The position numbers were made by a program, and so were the translations under genes. Positions 1-9,150 of a stretch of 64,000 nucleotides of DNA are shown here, piece after piece. The notes under the pieces were generated by a model. That model was not told the DNA's origin and made no database searches. It saw nothing but the letters and a program-made list of their open reading frames with translations. Source of the stretch: Lysobacteraceae bacterium P (GTDB lineage Bacteria; Pseudomonadota; Gammaproteobacteria; Xanthomonadales; Xanthomonadaceae). How positions within the stretch are numbered: position 1 is the first letter of the stretch; the number at the start of each line of letters is the position of its first letter. Location of the stretch: contig SCOX01000010.1 in NCBI GenBank assembly GCA_005503055.1, positions 62,001 to 126,000 of the forward strand, written 5' to 3'.

Positions 1-578
1 GTCAACACCGGCTTGAGCTGGTTCGCCGCGAGGGTCGCGCCGCTGGATACCAGGTCGCAGATCAGGTCGGCCTGGCCCAGGCGCGGGGCGATCTCGACCG
101 AGCCGGACAGCAGCACCACTTTCGCGTCGATGCCCTGGTCCGCCAGCCATTGCGCAAGCAGCGCCGGGTAGCTGGTCGCGATGCGCTTGCCGGCGAGCTG
201 CTCCGCGCCCTGCCAGTCCCAGGCATCGGGCACGGCCAGCGCAAGGCGGCAACCGCCGAAGCCGAGCGCGCGGTATTCGCGGAACTGCGGCGCGGCACCG
301 TTGCCGGCGCGGTCGAAGCCCTGCTCCAGCAGCACATTCCGGCCGACGATGCCCAGATCGCAGACGCCCTCGGCGATCAGGCCGGGAATGTCGTCGTCGC
401 GCACCAGCAGCAGATCGACGGGCAGCGATTCGCCATAGCAGAACAATCGATCGCGGCTTTCGCGCCAGCTCAGGCCGCACGAGGTCAGCAGGGTGCGCGC
501 CGGATCGGCCAGGCGGCCGGACTTCTGGATCGCGATGCGCAGGCGATCGCGCGCCGGAGTGTTGGGGGACGGGCTCAT
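1..578 (-). CDS. hisG: ATP phosphoribosyltransferase, C-terminus outside window
   Basis: First enzyme of histidine biosynthesis: joins ATP and PRPP to give phosphoribosyl-ATP in the cytosol. The 192 visible codons open with [20 protein letters not shown] and continue with the family's N-terminal signature (IAIQKSGRL, residues 15-23). DLGIVGRN follows near residue 74, and the PRPP-loop region [17 protein letters not shown] lies near residue 160. The ATG is at 576-578, 12 nt after the stop of the TrpR-like gene, so the two probably share a transcript and more his genes should lie beyond position 1. The 3' end is cut by the window edge, so length and regulatory domain cannot be judged. Confidence 0.93.
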   Translation of the reverse strand, partial: MSPSPNTPARDRLRIAIQKSGRLADPARTLLTSCGLSWRESRDRLFCYGESLPVDLLLVRDDDIPGLIAEGVCDLGIVGRNVLLEQGFDRAGNGAAPQFREYRALGFGGCRLALAVPDAWDWQGAEQLAGKRIATSYPALLAQWLADQGIDAKVVLLSGSVEIAPRLGQADLICDLVSSGATLAANQLKPVL

Positions 579-590
579 GGGGTTCTCGGA

Positions 591-917
591 TCAGCCGGCG
601 TTGCGGGCGGCGGGCGGCGTGGACAAGCGGGACGCGGCGATGCCGTAGCCGCCCGCACCGCGTTCCAGCGTGCGGGCGACGCGGCCGATGGTGGTGACGC
701 TCACCTGGGTGCGGTCGTGGATCTCGCGGTACGGAACGTTGTCCTGCAGCAGCGGGACCACGCGCCAGCGATCGCCCATGGCTTCCAGCTCGGCCGGCGT
801 GCACAGGTCCTCCAGGAAGGCCTGGACTTCCTCCACGGTGCGCAGGCTCAGCAGCGCCGACGCCAGGAACGCCAGATTTTCCTCACCGCGCTCGTTTTCG
901 AGGGGACGCCGTTTCAT
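591..917 (-). CDS. TrpR-family (YerC/YecD-type) transcriptional regulator
   Basis: A 108-residue protein of the TrpR-like helix-turn-helix family. The segment AELEAMGDRWRVVPLL (about residues 42-57) precedes a second helical unit, VPYREIHDRTQVSVTTIGRV (residues 61-80), which matches the TrpR DNA-reading unit. It lies 12 nt upstream of hisG on the same strand, and a perfect palindrome sits in its own promoter. A histidine-responsive repressor of the his operon that also represses itself is the likely role; comparative genomics has proposed that role for YerC-type TrpR relatives in other bacteria. The ligand (histidine, tryptophan or other) cannot be read from the sequence. Confidence 0.85.
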   Translation of the reverse strand: MKRRPLENERGEENLAFLASALLSLRTVEEVQAFLEDLCTPAELEAMGDRWRVVPLLQDNVPYREIHDRTQVSVTTIGRVARTLERGAGGYGIAASRLSTPPAARNAG

Positions 918-932
918 GAGAATGACTTGTTC

Positions 933-956
933 AATGTATTAATGCGCTAATACATT
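933..956. promoter_or_regulatory. Perfect palindromic operator upstream of the TrpR-like gene and hisG
   Basis: Two 9-bp arms, AATGTATTA (933-941) and TAATACATT (948-956), are exact reverse complements separated by ATGCGC. The AT-rich palindrome stands out in GC-rich DNA. It begins 16 nt upstream of the regulator's ATG and overlaps the predicted -10 and transcription start, the layout expected of an autoregulated TrpR-type repressor. Confidence 0.75.
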
Positions 957-983
957 AGATCTCGACGCCCAGCCTCCCGTCAA
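954..983 (-). promoter_or_regulatory. Probable sigma-70 promoter of the TrpR-like/his operon
   Basis: On the minus strand, TTGACG (978-983) is followed after 18 nt by TCTAAT (954-959), five of six bases of the -10 consensus. The predicted start near 947 falls in the centre of the palindrome at 933-956, leaving a leader of about 30 nt before the regulator's ATG. Confidence 0.55.
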
Positions 984-1142
984 CCCTTCGGAGAGCACGG
1001 CCTGAACACCGCGTTCACGCCGTCTGTAGCGATAGTGACGACCACGTGATTGGCACTGGACCGCCCCGAGACGGTGGTCGGGCGCGCCCGCCGCCCCGCG
1101 GGTCGGGCCCGCGGCTTGGATCGGTGACTGCAAGGGGAAGAC

Positions 1143-2978
1143 ATGGGACGTGCGCCACGTTGGGCCATGCTGTGCCTCGCAGGCTTGTGCCTGCTGCTGT
1201 GCGAGGCAGTTGCCGCCCCGTCCGCGGGAACGATCGAACTGCGCCTGGCCAGCACCGAGGTCCCACTCGCCCCGGCGATGCGCTACGTCCACGACGCGGA
1301 GGCATCGGGCGACCTGGACTCGGCGCTGCAGTGGTTGCAGCAAGGCCGCTTCGCTCCGTTGCCCGACGGCCGGACGTCGCTCGGCTTCCAGGACGGCGCC
1401 TTCTGGTTCCATGCGCGCGTGCTCAACCGCGACAACGCCGAAACGCGCTGGCTGCTGGTGCAGAGCTACGCGCTGAGCGACCGCATCGATGTCTACGCGC
1501 GTTACGCCGATGGTCGCGTCGCGTTCCAGGCCGGCGGCGACCACCTGCCCTTCGGCGCCCGCAGCATCCGCTACCGCCATCCGAACTTCTGGGTGACACT
1601 GCCACGCGACGAACCGGTGGATCTGTTCGTGCGCGTGCAGAGCGAGAGTTCGATGCAGGTGCCGCTGTCGCTGTTCACGCCGGTCGCCTTCGCCGAACTC
1701 TCGCGTGACGCGCAGTTCGTGATCGGCGCGTACTACGGAATCTTGCTGGCGTTGTTCTTCTACAACATGGCGCTGTGGCTGAGCCTTCGCGACGCCAGCT
1801 ACTTCTGGTACCTGTTCCACCTGTCCGCGTTCGGGCTCGTGCTGTTCACGCTCAACGGGCTGGGCTTCGAGTACCTGTGGCCGAACTCGTCATGGTTGAG
1901 CGACCGCATGGTGCCGCTGTCGATCTGCCTGGCGCAAATAGGCATGCAGCAGTTCGCGCGCATCTTCCTCGGTTTGCGCGAACGATGGCCGCGCGGCGAC
2001 CGCATCGGACTGGGGTTGATCGCTTTCTTCGCGCTGCTCGGCATCGCGTCCACGTGGCTGCCCTACCACGTGTCGACGCCGCTCGCATCGGCGGCGGTGC
2101 TGATCAGCATCGCGTGGATCGCCGTGGTTTCGATCGCCATCGTGCGCCGCGGCTATGCGCCCGCGCAGCTATTCCTGCTGGCATGGGCGATGTTCCTGCT
2201 GGGCACGGGGCTGTTCGTCGGCGTCGCATTCGGCATGGCCCCCAAGAACTTCGTGACCGAATACGGGGTGCAGATCGGTTCGGCGCTGGAGATGCTGCTG
2301 CTCTCTGTCGCGCTGGGGCACCGTTACGCGCAGCTGCGCAACGAGAACGAACGCATCGTGCGCGAAGCCAAGGAACAGCTGGAGCACAAGGTCGAGCAAC
2401 GCACGGGCGAACTGCGCAGCGCGTTGGTGCAACTCGAGGACGCGCACGCGCGCCTGCGCGAATCGAGCCAGCGCGACGCGCTCACCGGCCTGCACAACCG
2501 CAGCCATTTCCGCGACCGCTTCGACGCCTTGCTGCGGCAGGCGCGCGAACACCGGCGGCCGCTCTCGCTGCTGATGATCGACCTGGACAACTTCAAGTTG
2601 ATCAACGACCGCTACGGACACCTCATCGGCGACGAGTGCCTGCGCTGGGCGGCGCGCACGCTGGGCCACGCGCTGCGGCCGCACCACGATGCGTTGCTGG
2701 CACGCTTCGGCGGCGAGGAGTTCGTGGTGGCGTTGCCGGGACTGAATCTCGCCGCGGCAACGCAGGTGGCCGAAGACCTGCGCCAGCACCTGCGCGAAGC
2801 ACCGTTCCGCAGCAGCGTGCACGAGATCCCGGTGACGGCCAGCATCGGCGTGCACGCGATCGAGACGCTGTCGGTTTCCGGCATCGACCCGCTGCTGCAG
2901 CTGGCCGATCAGGCCCTGTATCGGGCCAAGGCCGACGGGCGCGATTGCGTGCGCACGTCGCAGGGGGAGATGGCGTAA
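1143..2978 (+). CDS. 7TM-DISM diguanylate cyclase (GGDEF protein)
   Basis: A 611-residue membrane sensor predicted to make cyclic di-GMP. A signal peptide (about residues 1-25) leads to a periplasmic 7TMR-DISM extracellular domain (about 30-185), seven membrane segments (about 195-395) and a short coiled coil. The C-terminal GGDEF domain starts near DALTGLHNR (residue 445), with LLMIDLDNFKLIND and the active-site motif RFGGEEF (GGEEF from residue 523). The catalytic motif is intact; the usual RxxD inhibitory site is not at the canonical spacing. SD GGGGAAG precedes the ATG. It stands alone, so its ligand and target are unknown. Confidence 0.9.
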   Translation: MGRAPRWAMLCLAGLCLLLCEAVAAPSAGTIELRLASTEVPLAPAMRYVHDAEASGDLDSALQWLQQGRFAPLPDGRTSLGFQDGAFWFHARVLNRDNAETRWLLVQSYALSDRIDVYARYADGRVAFQAGGDHLPFGARSIRYRHPNFWVTLPRDEPVDLFVRVQSESSMQVPLSLFTPVAFAELSRDAQFVIGAYYGILLALFFYNMALWLSLRDASYFWYLFHLSAFGLVLFTLNGLGFEYLWPNSSWLSDRMVPLSICLAQIGMQQFARIFLGLRERWPRGDRIGLGLIAFFALLGIASTWLPYHVSTPLASAAVLISIAWIAVVSIAIVRRGYAPAQLFLLAWAMFLLGTGLFVGVAFGMAPKNFVTEYGVQIGSALEMLLLSVALGHRYAQLRNENERIVREAKEQLEHKVEQRTGELRSALVQLEDAHARLRESSQRDALTGLHNRSHFRDRFDALLRQAREHRRPLSLLMIDLDNFKLINDRYGHLIGDECLRWAARTLGHALRPHHDALLARFGGEEFVVALPGLNLAAATQVAEDLRQHLREAPFRSSVHEIPVTASIGVHAIETLSVSGIDPLLQLADQALYRAKADGRDCVRTSQGEMA

Positions 2979-3009
2979 GGGCGCTTTCGCGCGGACGACG
3001 GACGTGATG

Positions 3010-3088
3010 TAGCCCGGGTAAGGCCGAAGGCCGCACCCGGGGCACGCGTCGCCCACCGCCCCGGGTGCGCTTCGCTTACCCGGGCTAC
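3010..3088. repeat. REP-like inverted repeat (TAGCCCGGGTAAG family)
   Basis: Two GC-rich arms that begin and end with TAGCCCGGGTAAG / CTTACCCGGGCTA form a long imperfect inverted repeat between the cyclase stop and the hutH-like stop. A second copy lies at 23554-23633. These are typical bacterial interspersed palindromes; between convergent genes such an element may also aid 3'-end formation. Confidence 0.8.
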
Positions 3089-3107
3089 GGCGTTGCCGCC
3101 TGCGTTC

Positions 3108-4994
3108 TCAGACCCGCGCTGCGCCCAGGATCGCGCCTTCGCGCACCAGGCGCACCGCCGTGGCGACTTCACCATCGAGCGCGCGGTCGCGATCGAGGAA
3201 TGCGATCTCGCGCCGGATCGCCGCATGCGCCGCGGCCACGGCACGACCGGGCTGGAATTCATCCGCACCCGCGAGTTCCGCACGCAGGGCTTCGACCTCG
3301 TCGAGGAACGCGTCGTACTCCAGTGTGCCCGGCGTCGGGCCGCCGGAGATCTTGGTCGCCAGCGCGGCGGCGTCGCCACGACTGGCAAGATCGCGTGCGG
3401 CGTTGATCATGTCGCGACGCAGGTCCAGCGCCTGCGCGGCGGTGTACAGCTCCAGCGCGATGACCTTGCCCAGATCGTCGGCCATCGCCAGCACGTGGCG
3501 CGCTTCGTTCGCGCCCATCGAAACGTGGTCTTCCGCGTTGGCACTGGTCGGAATCGAATACACCGATGCCGGATGGGCGCGACTGGCCAGGTCGTTGACG
3601 ATCGCCGCCGCCGTGTACTGCACGATCATGTGGCCCGATTCGGTGGAATCTTCATTGCCGATCAGGAAGCCCGGCAGGCCGTCGTTCGTCGCCGGATCGA
3701 CCAGCTTGTTGAGGCGGCGCTCGGAAATGCTGGCCAGCACGGGGATCGCCGCCTTCACGTAGCTCATCGCCAATGCCAACGGCATGCCGTGGAAATGACC
3801 GGCGGAGATCACCTGCTGTTCGACGAACTTCGCCTTGGCGTCGGGGAAGACGATGGGGTTGTCGGTGAGCGCGTTGAGTTCGATGTCGAGCACGCGCGCG
3901 GCCTGCGCCACCGCATCGCGCACCGCACCGTGCACCTGCGGGATGCAACGCAGCGAGTAGCTGTCCTGCGGCTGGTGCTTCTTGCCGCCACGGAACGGAC
4001 GGAAACGCTCGTAGAACTTCTCGCGGCCGTGACGCTGCGCCATCGGCACCCAGTCCCAACCGATGTCGAAGCGCAGCGCCTGCGCCTGCGCGGTGTCCCA
4101 ACTGCCCGGCTGCCACGCACGGAACTTCGGGACCAGGTGATACGGGATGTCGGCAAGTGTCGAGCCTTGCAGCAGGATGCGCAGGTTCGCGGCGCTGTGC
4201 ACCTGGCCCGGATGCGGGCGCAACGCGTGCACTTCCTCGGCGAACGCGCCCAGACGACCGGCGAAGGCGTCGACGGTCATCGCCGCGGCGAGGTCGGCCG
4301 TGTCGAGCAGGTCTTCCAGGCGATCCAGCGCCAGCACCCCGCACGCCAGCATCTGCGCGGTGCCGTTGTTGAGCGCCAGGCCTTCCTTGTACGACAGGGT
4401 GATGGGCGCCAGGCCCGCGCGTTCGAGCGCCTGCGCGCCCGGCATGCGCTCGCCTTCGAAGAAGGCTTCGCCGCCGCCGAGCAACACAATCGCCAGGTGC
4501 GACAGCGGTGCCAGATCGCCACTCGCGCCGACCGAACCCAGCTGCGGCACCACCGGCACGATGCCGGCATTGAGCATCGCCGACAGCGCCTGCAGCGTCT
4601 CCACGCGGATGCCCGAATGCCCGCGCATCAGCGTGTTGATGCGGATGCAGAGCATCGCGCGCACGATCTCCGCCGCGAACGGCTCGCCCACGCACACCGC
4701 ATGGGTGACGATGAGGTTGCGTTGAAGTTCCTCGTGCAGCGTTTCATTCGAACGCGCAGCGCCGGGTAGTTCATCGCGCAGGCGATGCTTGCCGAGCAGG
4801 CGGTCGGCATTGCTGCCGAAACCGGTGGAGACGCCGTAGATGGGCTCCTCCCGGCCGACCTGCTCGGCCAGGAATTCCGCGGCGCGCGCCACGGCGGGAA
4901 GCTGGTCGGGCGAGAGTTCTACGTGAGCGCCGTAGGCGACATCGACCAGTTGTGCTCGAGTGAGGGAACGGCCGTCGAGTCGAATCGGTTTCAT
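3108..4994 (-). CDS. hutH: Histidine/aromatic amino acid ammonia-lyase family protein (HutH-like, long form)
   Basis: Predicted to eliminate ammonia non-oxidatively from histidine (to urocanate) or a related aromatic amino acid. The Ala-Ser-Gly triad that cyclises to the MIO cofactor is at residues 157-159 (GSVGASGDLAPLSH), the catalytic Tyr at 53 (IYGVSTGFG), and QDSYSLRCIPQVHG follows further on. At 628 residues it is about 110 longer than usual bacterial HutH. Extra residues lie after GFG (around 61-90), before QDSYSLRC (a Trp/Arg-rich loop) and at the C-terminus. The start (4992-4994) gives MKPIRLDGRSL; the open frame continues upstream but looks non-coding. No hutU, hutI or hutG is nearby, so substrate and pathway are uncertain. 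Confidence 0.8.
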   Translation of the reverse strand: MKPIRLDGRSLTRAQLVDVAYGAHVELSPDQLPAVARAAEFLAEQVGREEPIYGVSTGFGSNADRLLGKHRLRDELPGAARSNETLHEELQRNLIVTHAVCVGEPFAAEIVRAMLCIRINTLMRGHSGIRVETLQALSAMLNAGIVPVVPQLGSVGASGDLAPLSHLAIVLLGGGEAFFEGERMPGAQALERAGLAPITLSYKEGLALNNGTAQMLACGVLALDRLEDLLDTADLAAAMTVDAFAGRLGAFAEEVHALRPHPGQVHSAANLRILLQGSTLADIPYHLVPKFRAWQPGSWDTAQAQALRFDIGWDWVPMAQRHGREKFYERFRPFRGGKKHQPQDSYSLRCIPQVHGAVRDAVAQAARVLDIELNALTDNPIVFPDAKAKFVEQQVISAGHFHGMPLALAMSYVKAAIPVLASISERRLNKLVDPATNDGLPGFLIGNEDSTESGHMIVQYTAAAIVNDLASRAHPASVYSIPTSANAEDHVSMGANEARHVLAMADDLGKVIALELYTAAQALDLRRDMINAARDLASRGDAAALATKISGGPTPGTLEYDAFLDEVEALRAELAGADEFQPGRAVAAAHAAIRREIAFLDRDRALDGEVATAVRLVREGAILGAARV

Positions 4995-5163
4995 GGAATT
5001 TCCGTTGTGATTTCGGCTTCCCCCCTGCGGATGCAGGCGAGGGTTGGGGCGAGGCGCGTGAACCGCAGCCGTCCATGGCGTCACGCAATCGGCTTCGGAT
5101 CTCCGTGCCCGGTCATCCATGGCCGGTCGTTCGGCAGGTCCGCGGCAGCGCCGCGTAAGCGAC

Positions 5164-6582
5164 CTACCTCACCCCCGCCAGCGCCTGCGCCTGTTCCAGT
5201 TCGACACGCAACGTGCTCGCCAGATCCTCGCGCGCGACCTCGAACTGCTCCTCGCGCAGCAGGTCCTTGACCGCGACCACGCCGCGCGCGCGTTCGTCTT
5301 CGCCGGTCAACACGACGAAGCGGATGCCGGCGCGCGAGGCGTACTGGAACTGCTTGCCGATCTTGCGCGCTTCCATCTGCATTTCGGTGTTGATACCGGC
5401 CGCGCGCAGGCGGCGCGCGATGTCCAGCGCGTCGGGCAGCGATTCGGCGTCCATCAGTGCGACCATCGCCTGCACCGTGCTACCGGTGGCCTTGCCCAAC
5501 AGGCCGGCCTCGCGCAGCTGCCAGAACAGGCGCGTCAGGCCGATGGAAATGCCCACGCCCGGCAGTTTCGACTTGGTGTAATGGCTGGCCAGGTTCTCGT
5601 AACGCCCACCCGAACAGATCGAACCGATCTGCGGGTAGTCGTTGAGCGTGGTCTCGTAGACGGTGCCGGTGTAGTAGTCCAGGCCACGCGCGATTGAGAA
5701 GTTAAGCGCGTAGTGCGTCTCCGGCACGCCGAGCGCACGCACCAGTTCGAGCACTTCGCGCAGTTCGGCGACGCCCTCGCGCAGCGAATCGTTGCCTTCG
5801 CCCAGAGCGTCCAGCTTGGCCATCGCATCGGCATGCGAGTTCGAGCGCACCTTCACGAAGTCCAGGATGCGCTCCACGCCCTCGGCCGTCAGGTTGAAGC
5901 CTTCGCCGACCAGCGTTTCGCGCACGTAGTCTTCGCCGCGCTTGTCGAGCTTGTCGACTTCGCGCAGCACCAGCGCCTGCAGCTCGCCGTCGGACACGCC
6001 CTGCGCTTCGAAGAAACCGCGCATCAGCTTGCGGTTGTTGAGCTGGATGGTGAAGGCGCCGATGTCCAGCTCGGAGAACACCGCATGGATCGCCGCCGGC
6101 AGTTCGGCATCGAAGCGCACGCTCAACGCGTCCTTTCCGATCACGTCGATGTCGCACTGGTAGAACTCGCGAAAGCGGCCGCGCTGGGCCCGTTCGCCGC
6201 GGTACACGCGCTGCATCTGGTAACGGCGGAAAGGGAACGCCAGTTCGTGTTCGTGCTCGGCGACGTATCGCGCCAGCGGCACGGTGAGGTCAAAGCGCAG
6301 CGCCAGTTCCGGCATGCCCTCGCCCGCGCTCTTGTCCAGCGACTTCTCGAGCGCGCCGGTGGACTGGACGAAATAGACTTGCCGCTCGGTCTCGCCACCG
6401 GATTTTGTCAGCAGCACCTCCGACAGTTCCATCACCGGCGTTTCCACCGGCAGGAAGCCGAAGCGTTCGAAATTGCGGCGGATCGTGTCCAGCATGCGCT
6501 GGAAGGCGATCTGGTCAGGAGGCAACAGCTCCATGACCCCGGGCGGGGTGCGCGGCTTGATCAAGCGGAACTCCAGTGGCAT
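5164..6582 (-). CDS. hisS: Histidyl-tRNA synthetase
   Basis: Class II aminoacyl-tRNA synthetase charging tRNA-His, 472 residues, normal for the family. Motif 1 lies in the N-terminal region after [12 protein letters not shown], motif 2 is seen around [29 protein letters not shown], and the HisRS-specific motif [13 protein letters not shown] lies in the C-terminal half of the catalytic core. The anticodon-binding domain with [16 protein letters not shown] closes the protein. I place the start at [11 protein letters not shown] (6580-6582); the upstream frame has a Pro/Arg-rich, non-family extension. It is transcribed in the same direction as the hutH-like gene 169 nt downstream. Confidence 0.95.
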   Translation of the reverse strand: MPLEFRLIKPRTPPGVMELLPPDQIAFQRMLDTIRRNFERFGFLPVETPVMELSEVLLTKSGGETERQVYFVQSTGALEKSLDKSAGEGMPELALRFDLTVPLARYVAEHEHELAFPFRRYQMQRVYRGERAQRGRFREFYQCDIDVIGKDALSVRFDAELPAAIHAVFSELDIGAFTIQLNNRKLMRGFFEAQGVSDGELQALVLREVDKLDKRGEDYVRETLVGEGFNLTAEGVERILDFVKVRSNSHADAMAKLDALGEGNDSLREGVAELREVLELVRALGVPETHYALNFSIARGLDYYTGTVYETTLNDYPQIGSICSGGRYENLASHYTKSKLPGVGISIGLTRLFWQLREAGLLGKATGSTVQAMVALMDAESLPDALDIARRLRAAGINTEMQMEARKIGKQFQYASRAGIRFVVLTGEDERARGVVAVKDLLREEQFEVAREDLASTLRVELEQAQALAGVR

Positions 6583-6701
6583 CGGGCCGCGCGGGCGGCC
6601 GGAAGGGGCGGTGCGATCGGGAAAACCACGACAGTTTAGCGGCTGGGCCCCGATTTCCCCCAGCCGTCGTGCCTTCGCCGAAGGAAATTGCACGAGACCC
6701 C

Positions 6702-6731
6702 TTGCCTCGCCCCCGCCGAACTGACTAGAAT
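6702..6731 (+). promoter_or_regulatory. Promoter of tRNA-Pro
   Basis: TTGCCT (6702-6707) and TAGAAT (6726-6731) are separated by 18 nt, giving a predicted start near 6738, about 9 nt before the mature tRNA. The TAGAAT form of the -10 also appears upstream of cysS, epmB and phbB in this window. Confidence 0.65.
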
Positions 6732-6746
6732 TTGCGGCTCAGCAGT

Positions 6747-6823
6747 CGGGGTGTAGCTCAGCCTGGTAGAGCGCTACGTTCGGGACGTAGAAGTCGCAGG
6801 TTCAAATCCTGTCTCCCCGACCA
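6747..6823 (+). tRNA. tRNA-Pro(CGG)
   Basis: A 77-nt cloverleaf. The anticodon stem CTACG/CGTAG encloses the loop TTCGGGA, so the anticodon is CGG, reading CCG proline codons. The T-arm is GCAGG-TTCAAAT-CCTGT and the encoded CCA is at 6821-6823. One T-T mismatch sits in the acceptor stem (position 6-67). Confidence 0.97.
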
Positions 6824-6856
6824 ACTCCGCACTGTGTGCGGTTGCTGAAACTCAAG

Positions 6857-6880
6857 ACGCCGGCCGATGCCGGCGTTTTT
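6857..6880 (+). terminator. Rho-independent terminator after tRNA-Pro
   Basis: ACGCCGGC (6857-6864) pairs with GCCGGCGT (6869-6876) around a CGAT loop and runs into five T residues, 34 nt after the tRNA CCA. Confidence 0.85.
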
Positions 6881-7019
6881 CGTTTGCGGCGTCCCCACGG
6901 CATCGCGAAAGCGCCTCTCCATGGCGCTTTTCGCTCGTCCCTCTCCGGACGCGGCCGGGTCGCGTCACGCGCCCGCCTTGCCTCGGGCATGATGCATCGA
7001 GTCCCCACGCGGTCGCGCC

Positions 7020-7865
7020 ATGCCCATCACCGCCGAATCCTTCGAACGCCAGGGCCAGCCCTGCATGCGCCTGCACCAGGGCGAGGCCAGCGCCGAGGTC
7101 AGCCTGCACGGCGCGCACGTGCTGTCGTGGAAGCCGGCGCCGGCCCGCGAGCGCCTCTACCTCAGCCCCAACGCCCGCCACGCGCCCGGCAGCGCCATTC
7201 GCGGCGGCATTCCGGTGGTCTTCCCGCAGTTCGGCGGACGCGGGCCGCTGGTGAAGCACGGCTTCGCGCGCGTGCTGGAATGGCGCTTCACCGGCGTGCA
7301 CGCGGTGGCGGCCGACGGCGAGGCCGCCGTGTTCGAACTGGACGACAGCGAGCACACGCATTCGCAATGGCCGTTCCGTTTTCGCGCGCGGCTGAACGTG
7401 GCGCTGGCGCCGGGCGCGCTGTCGGTCGGACTGGAGATCCTCAACGCCGACCAGACGCCGTTCGCCTTCACCGCGGCGCTGCACACGTACCTGCGCGTCG
7501 CACGCTTGTCGGAAGTCGCGCTGGACGGACTGGAAGCGACGCCCTTCGAAGACAGCGCACGCCACGGCGCGCCGATGCCCGCTTCGAACGCCCCCATCCA
7601 CTTCGACGGTGAGCTGGACCGCATCTACCCCGGCACGCCGCGCTCGCTGCGACTGCGCGATGGCGACACCGCGCTGCGTATAGAGGCCGAAGGCTTCCGC
7701 GACACCGTCGTCTGGAACCCCGGTGCGACCCTGGCCGCGTCCATGGGCGACCTGGGGGCGGGCGAGCACCTGCGTTTCGTCTGCGTCGAGGCCGCCACGG
7801 TGGCCGAGCCGGTGACACTCGACCCGGGCGAAACCTGGCTGGGCGTGCAGCGGTTGCGCGGATGA
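7020..7865 (+). CDS. D-hexose-6-phosphate mutarotase (YeaD-like aldose epimerase)
   Basis: A 281-residue aldose-1-epimerase-fold enzyme predicted to interconvert alpha and beta anomers of hexose 6-phosphates. Family features are RGGIPVVFPQFG, the catalytic His in VKHGFAR (His80), ELDRIY (the conserved Asp) and the catalytic Glu in CVEAA (Glu257). Length and motifs fit the YeaD branch rather than galactose mutarotase GalM. It converges on proA with an 18-nt gap and appears to be a single-gene unit. Confidence 0.88.
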   Translation: MPITAESFERQGQPCMRLHQGEASAEVSLHGAHVLSWKPAPARERLYLSPNARHAPGSAIRGGIPVVFPQFGGRGPLVKHGFARVLEWRFTGVHAVAADGEAAVFELDDSEHTHSQWPFRFRARLNVALAPGALSVGLEILNADQTPFAFTAALHTYLRVARLSEVALDGLEATPFEDSARHGAPMPASNAPIHFDGELDRIYPGTPRSLRLRDGDTALRIEAEGFRDTVVWNPGATLAASMGDLGAGEHLRFVCVEAATVAEPVTLDPGETWLGVQRLRG

Positions 7866-7884
7866 CCGCAGCCCCGGCAAAGTT

Positions 7885-9150
7885 TCATCCCCGCGATTCG
7901 GGATGCCGCACCTGCCCTTCCCCGCGCACGACGAAGCGCTCGATGGTCAACGATTCGGCGCCCATCGGGCCGTAGGCGTGCAGCCGCGTGGTCGATATGC
8001 CGATCTCCGCGCCCAGGCCGAGCTGTCCGCCGTCGTTGAAGCGCGAAGAGGCATTGACCATCACCGCCGAACTGCGCGTGCCGCGCACGAACGCCTCGGC
8101 CGCCGCCGCGTCTTCGGTCGCGATCACTTCGGTGTGGTCCGAACCGAACCGGCCGATATGCGCGAGCGCCTCGTCCAGATCGTCCACGACCCGAACGGCG
8201 ATCACCAGGTCGAGGTATTCGGCCGCGTAATCGGCTTCCCCGGCCGCATTCGCCTGCGGCACGAGCGCGCGCGTGCGCTCGCAGCCGCGCACCTCGACAC
8301 CACGCGCCGTCAGCCGCGCAATCGCGTCGGGCAGGAAGCGTGATGCGATGTCCCGATGCACGAGAAGCGTCTCCAGTGCGTTGCATACGCCCGGCCGCGA
8401 CGCCTTGCCATCGATCAGCAGGTCCAGCGCCTTGTCGATGTCGGCGGCGCGATCGACGTAGAGATGGCACACGCCCTTGTAGTGCTTGATCACCGGAACA
8501 CGGGCGTGCTCGGCGACGAAGCGGATCAGGCTTTCGCCGCCGCGCGGGATCGCCAAATCGATCAGGTCCGACAACTGCAGCAGTTCCAGCACGTGCTCGC
8601 GCGCCGGATCGGCGACCTGCGAGACCGCGGCTTCCGGAAGCCCTTCCTCCCGCAGCGCCGCGTGCAGGCAGGCGGCGATGGCGGCGTTGCTGGCGCACGC
8701 CTCCGAACCGCCGCGCAGCAGCACGGCGTTGCCGGCCTTCAGGCATAGCGCGGCGGCGTCGGCGGTCACGTTCGGTCGCGCTTCGTAGATCATTGCGATC
8801 AGCCCCAACGCGATGCGCTGGCGCTCGATCACGACACCGTCCGCCCGCACTTCGCGGCGAGTGACCTGCCCCAGCGGGTCGGGCTGGGCCGCGACCTCGC
8901 GCAATCCGCGCGTCAACGCGTCGATGCGCGCATCGTCCAGCTTCAACCGGTCCAGGAGCGCGGCACCGAGTCCCTCGCTGCGTGCGCGCTCCATGTCCTC
9001 GGCGTTAGCCGCCAGCACGTCTCCACGACGCAGCGACAGCGTGTCGGCCATGCGTTCGATCAGGCGTCGTCGCGCATCGCCGTCGAGTCGCGCGATGTGC
9101 AGGGCGGCTTCGCGCGCGCGTTCGGCCAGATGACGGACGTAACCGCTCAT
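7885..9150 (-). CDS. proA: Gamma-glutamyl phosphate reductase
   Basis: Second step of proline biosynthesis: NADPH-dependent reduction of gamma-glutamyl phosphate to glutamate semialdehyde. The 421-residue protein belongs to the aldehyde dehydrogenase fold. [20 protein letters not shown] lies near residue 120, the segment with the catalytic Cys is [15 protein letters not shown], and the protein ends with [15 protein letters not shown]. The ATG at 9148-9150 overlaps the proB stop in an ATGA junction, so translation is coupled to proB. A longer upstream open frame lies inside proB and is not credible coding. Confidence 0.96.
   Translation of the reverse strand: MSGYVRHLAERAREAALHIARLDGDARRRLIERMADTLSLRRGDVLAANAEDMERARSEGLGAALLDRLKLDDARIDALTRGLREVAAQPDPLGQVTRREVRADGVVIERQRIALGLIAMIYEARPNVTADAAALCLKAGNAVLLRGGSEACASNAAIAACLHAALREEGLPEAAVSQVADPAREHVLELLQLSDLIDLAIPRGGESLIRFVAEHARVPVIKHYKGVCHLYVDRAADIDKALDLLIDGKASRPGVCNALETLLVHRDIASRFLPDAIARLTARGVEVRGCERTRALVPQANAAGEADYAAEYLDLVIAVRVVDDLDEALAHIGRFGSDHTEVIATEDAAAAEAFVRGTRSSAVMVNASSRFNDGGQLGLGAEIGISTTRLHAYGPMGAESLTIERFVVRGEGQVRHPESRG

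Noticed and set aside
3093-4769. A 558-codon plus-strand frame opposite the hutH-like gene
   Set aside because: Arg/His-rich and motif-less; the minus-strand frame carries the MIO triad.
4995-5120. Upstream extension of the hutH-like protein by 42 residues
   Set aside because: The extra residues are Arg/Pro-rich and precede a family-like start MKPIRLDGRSL.
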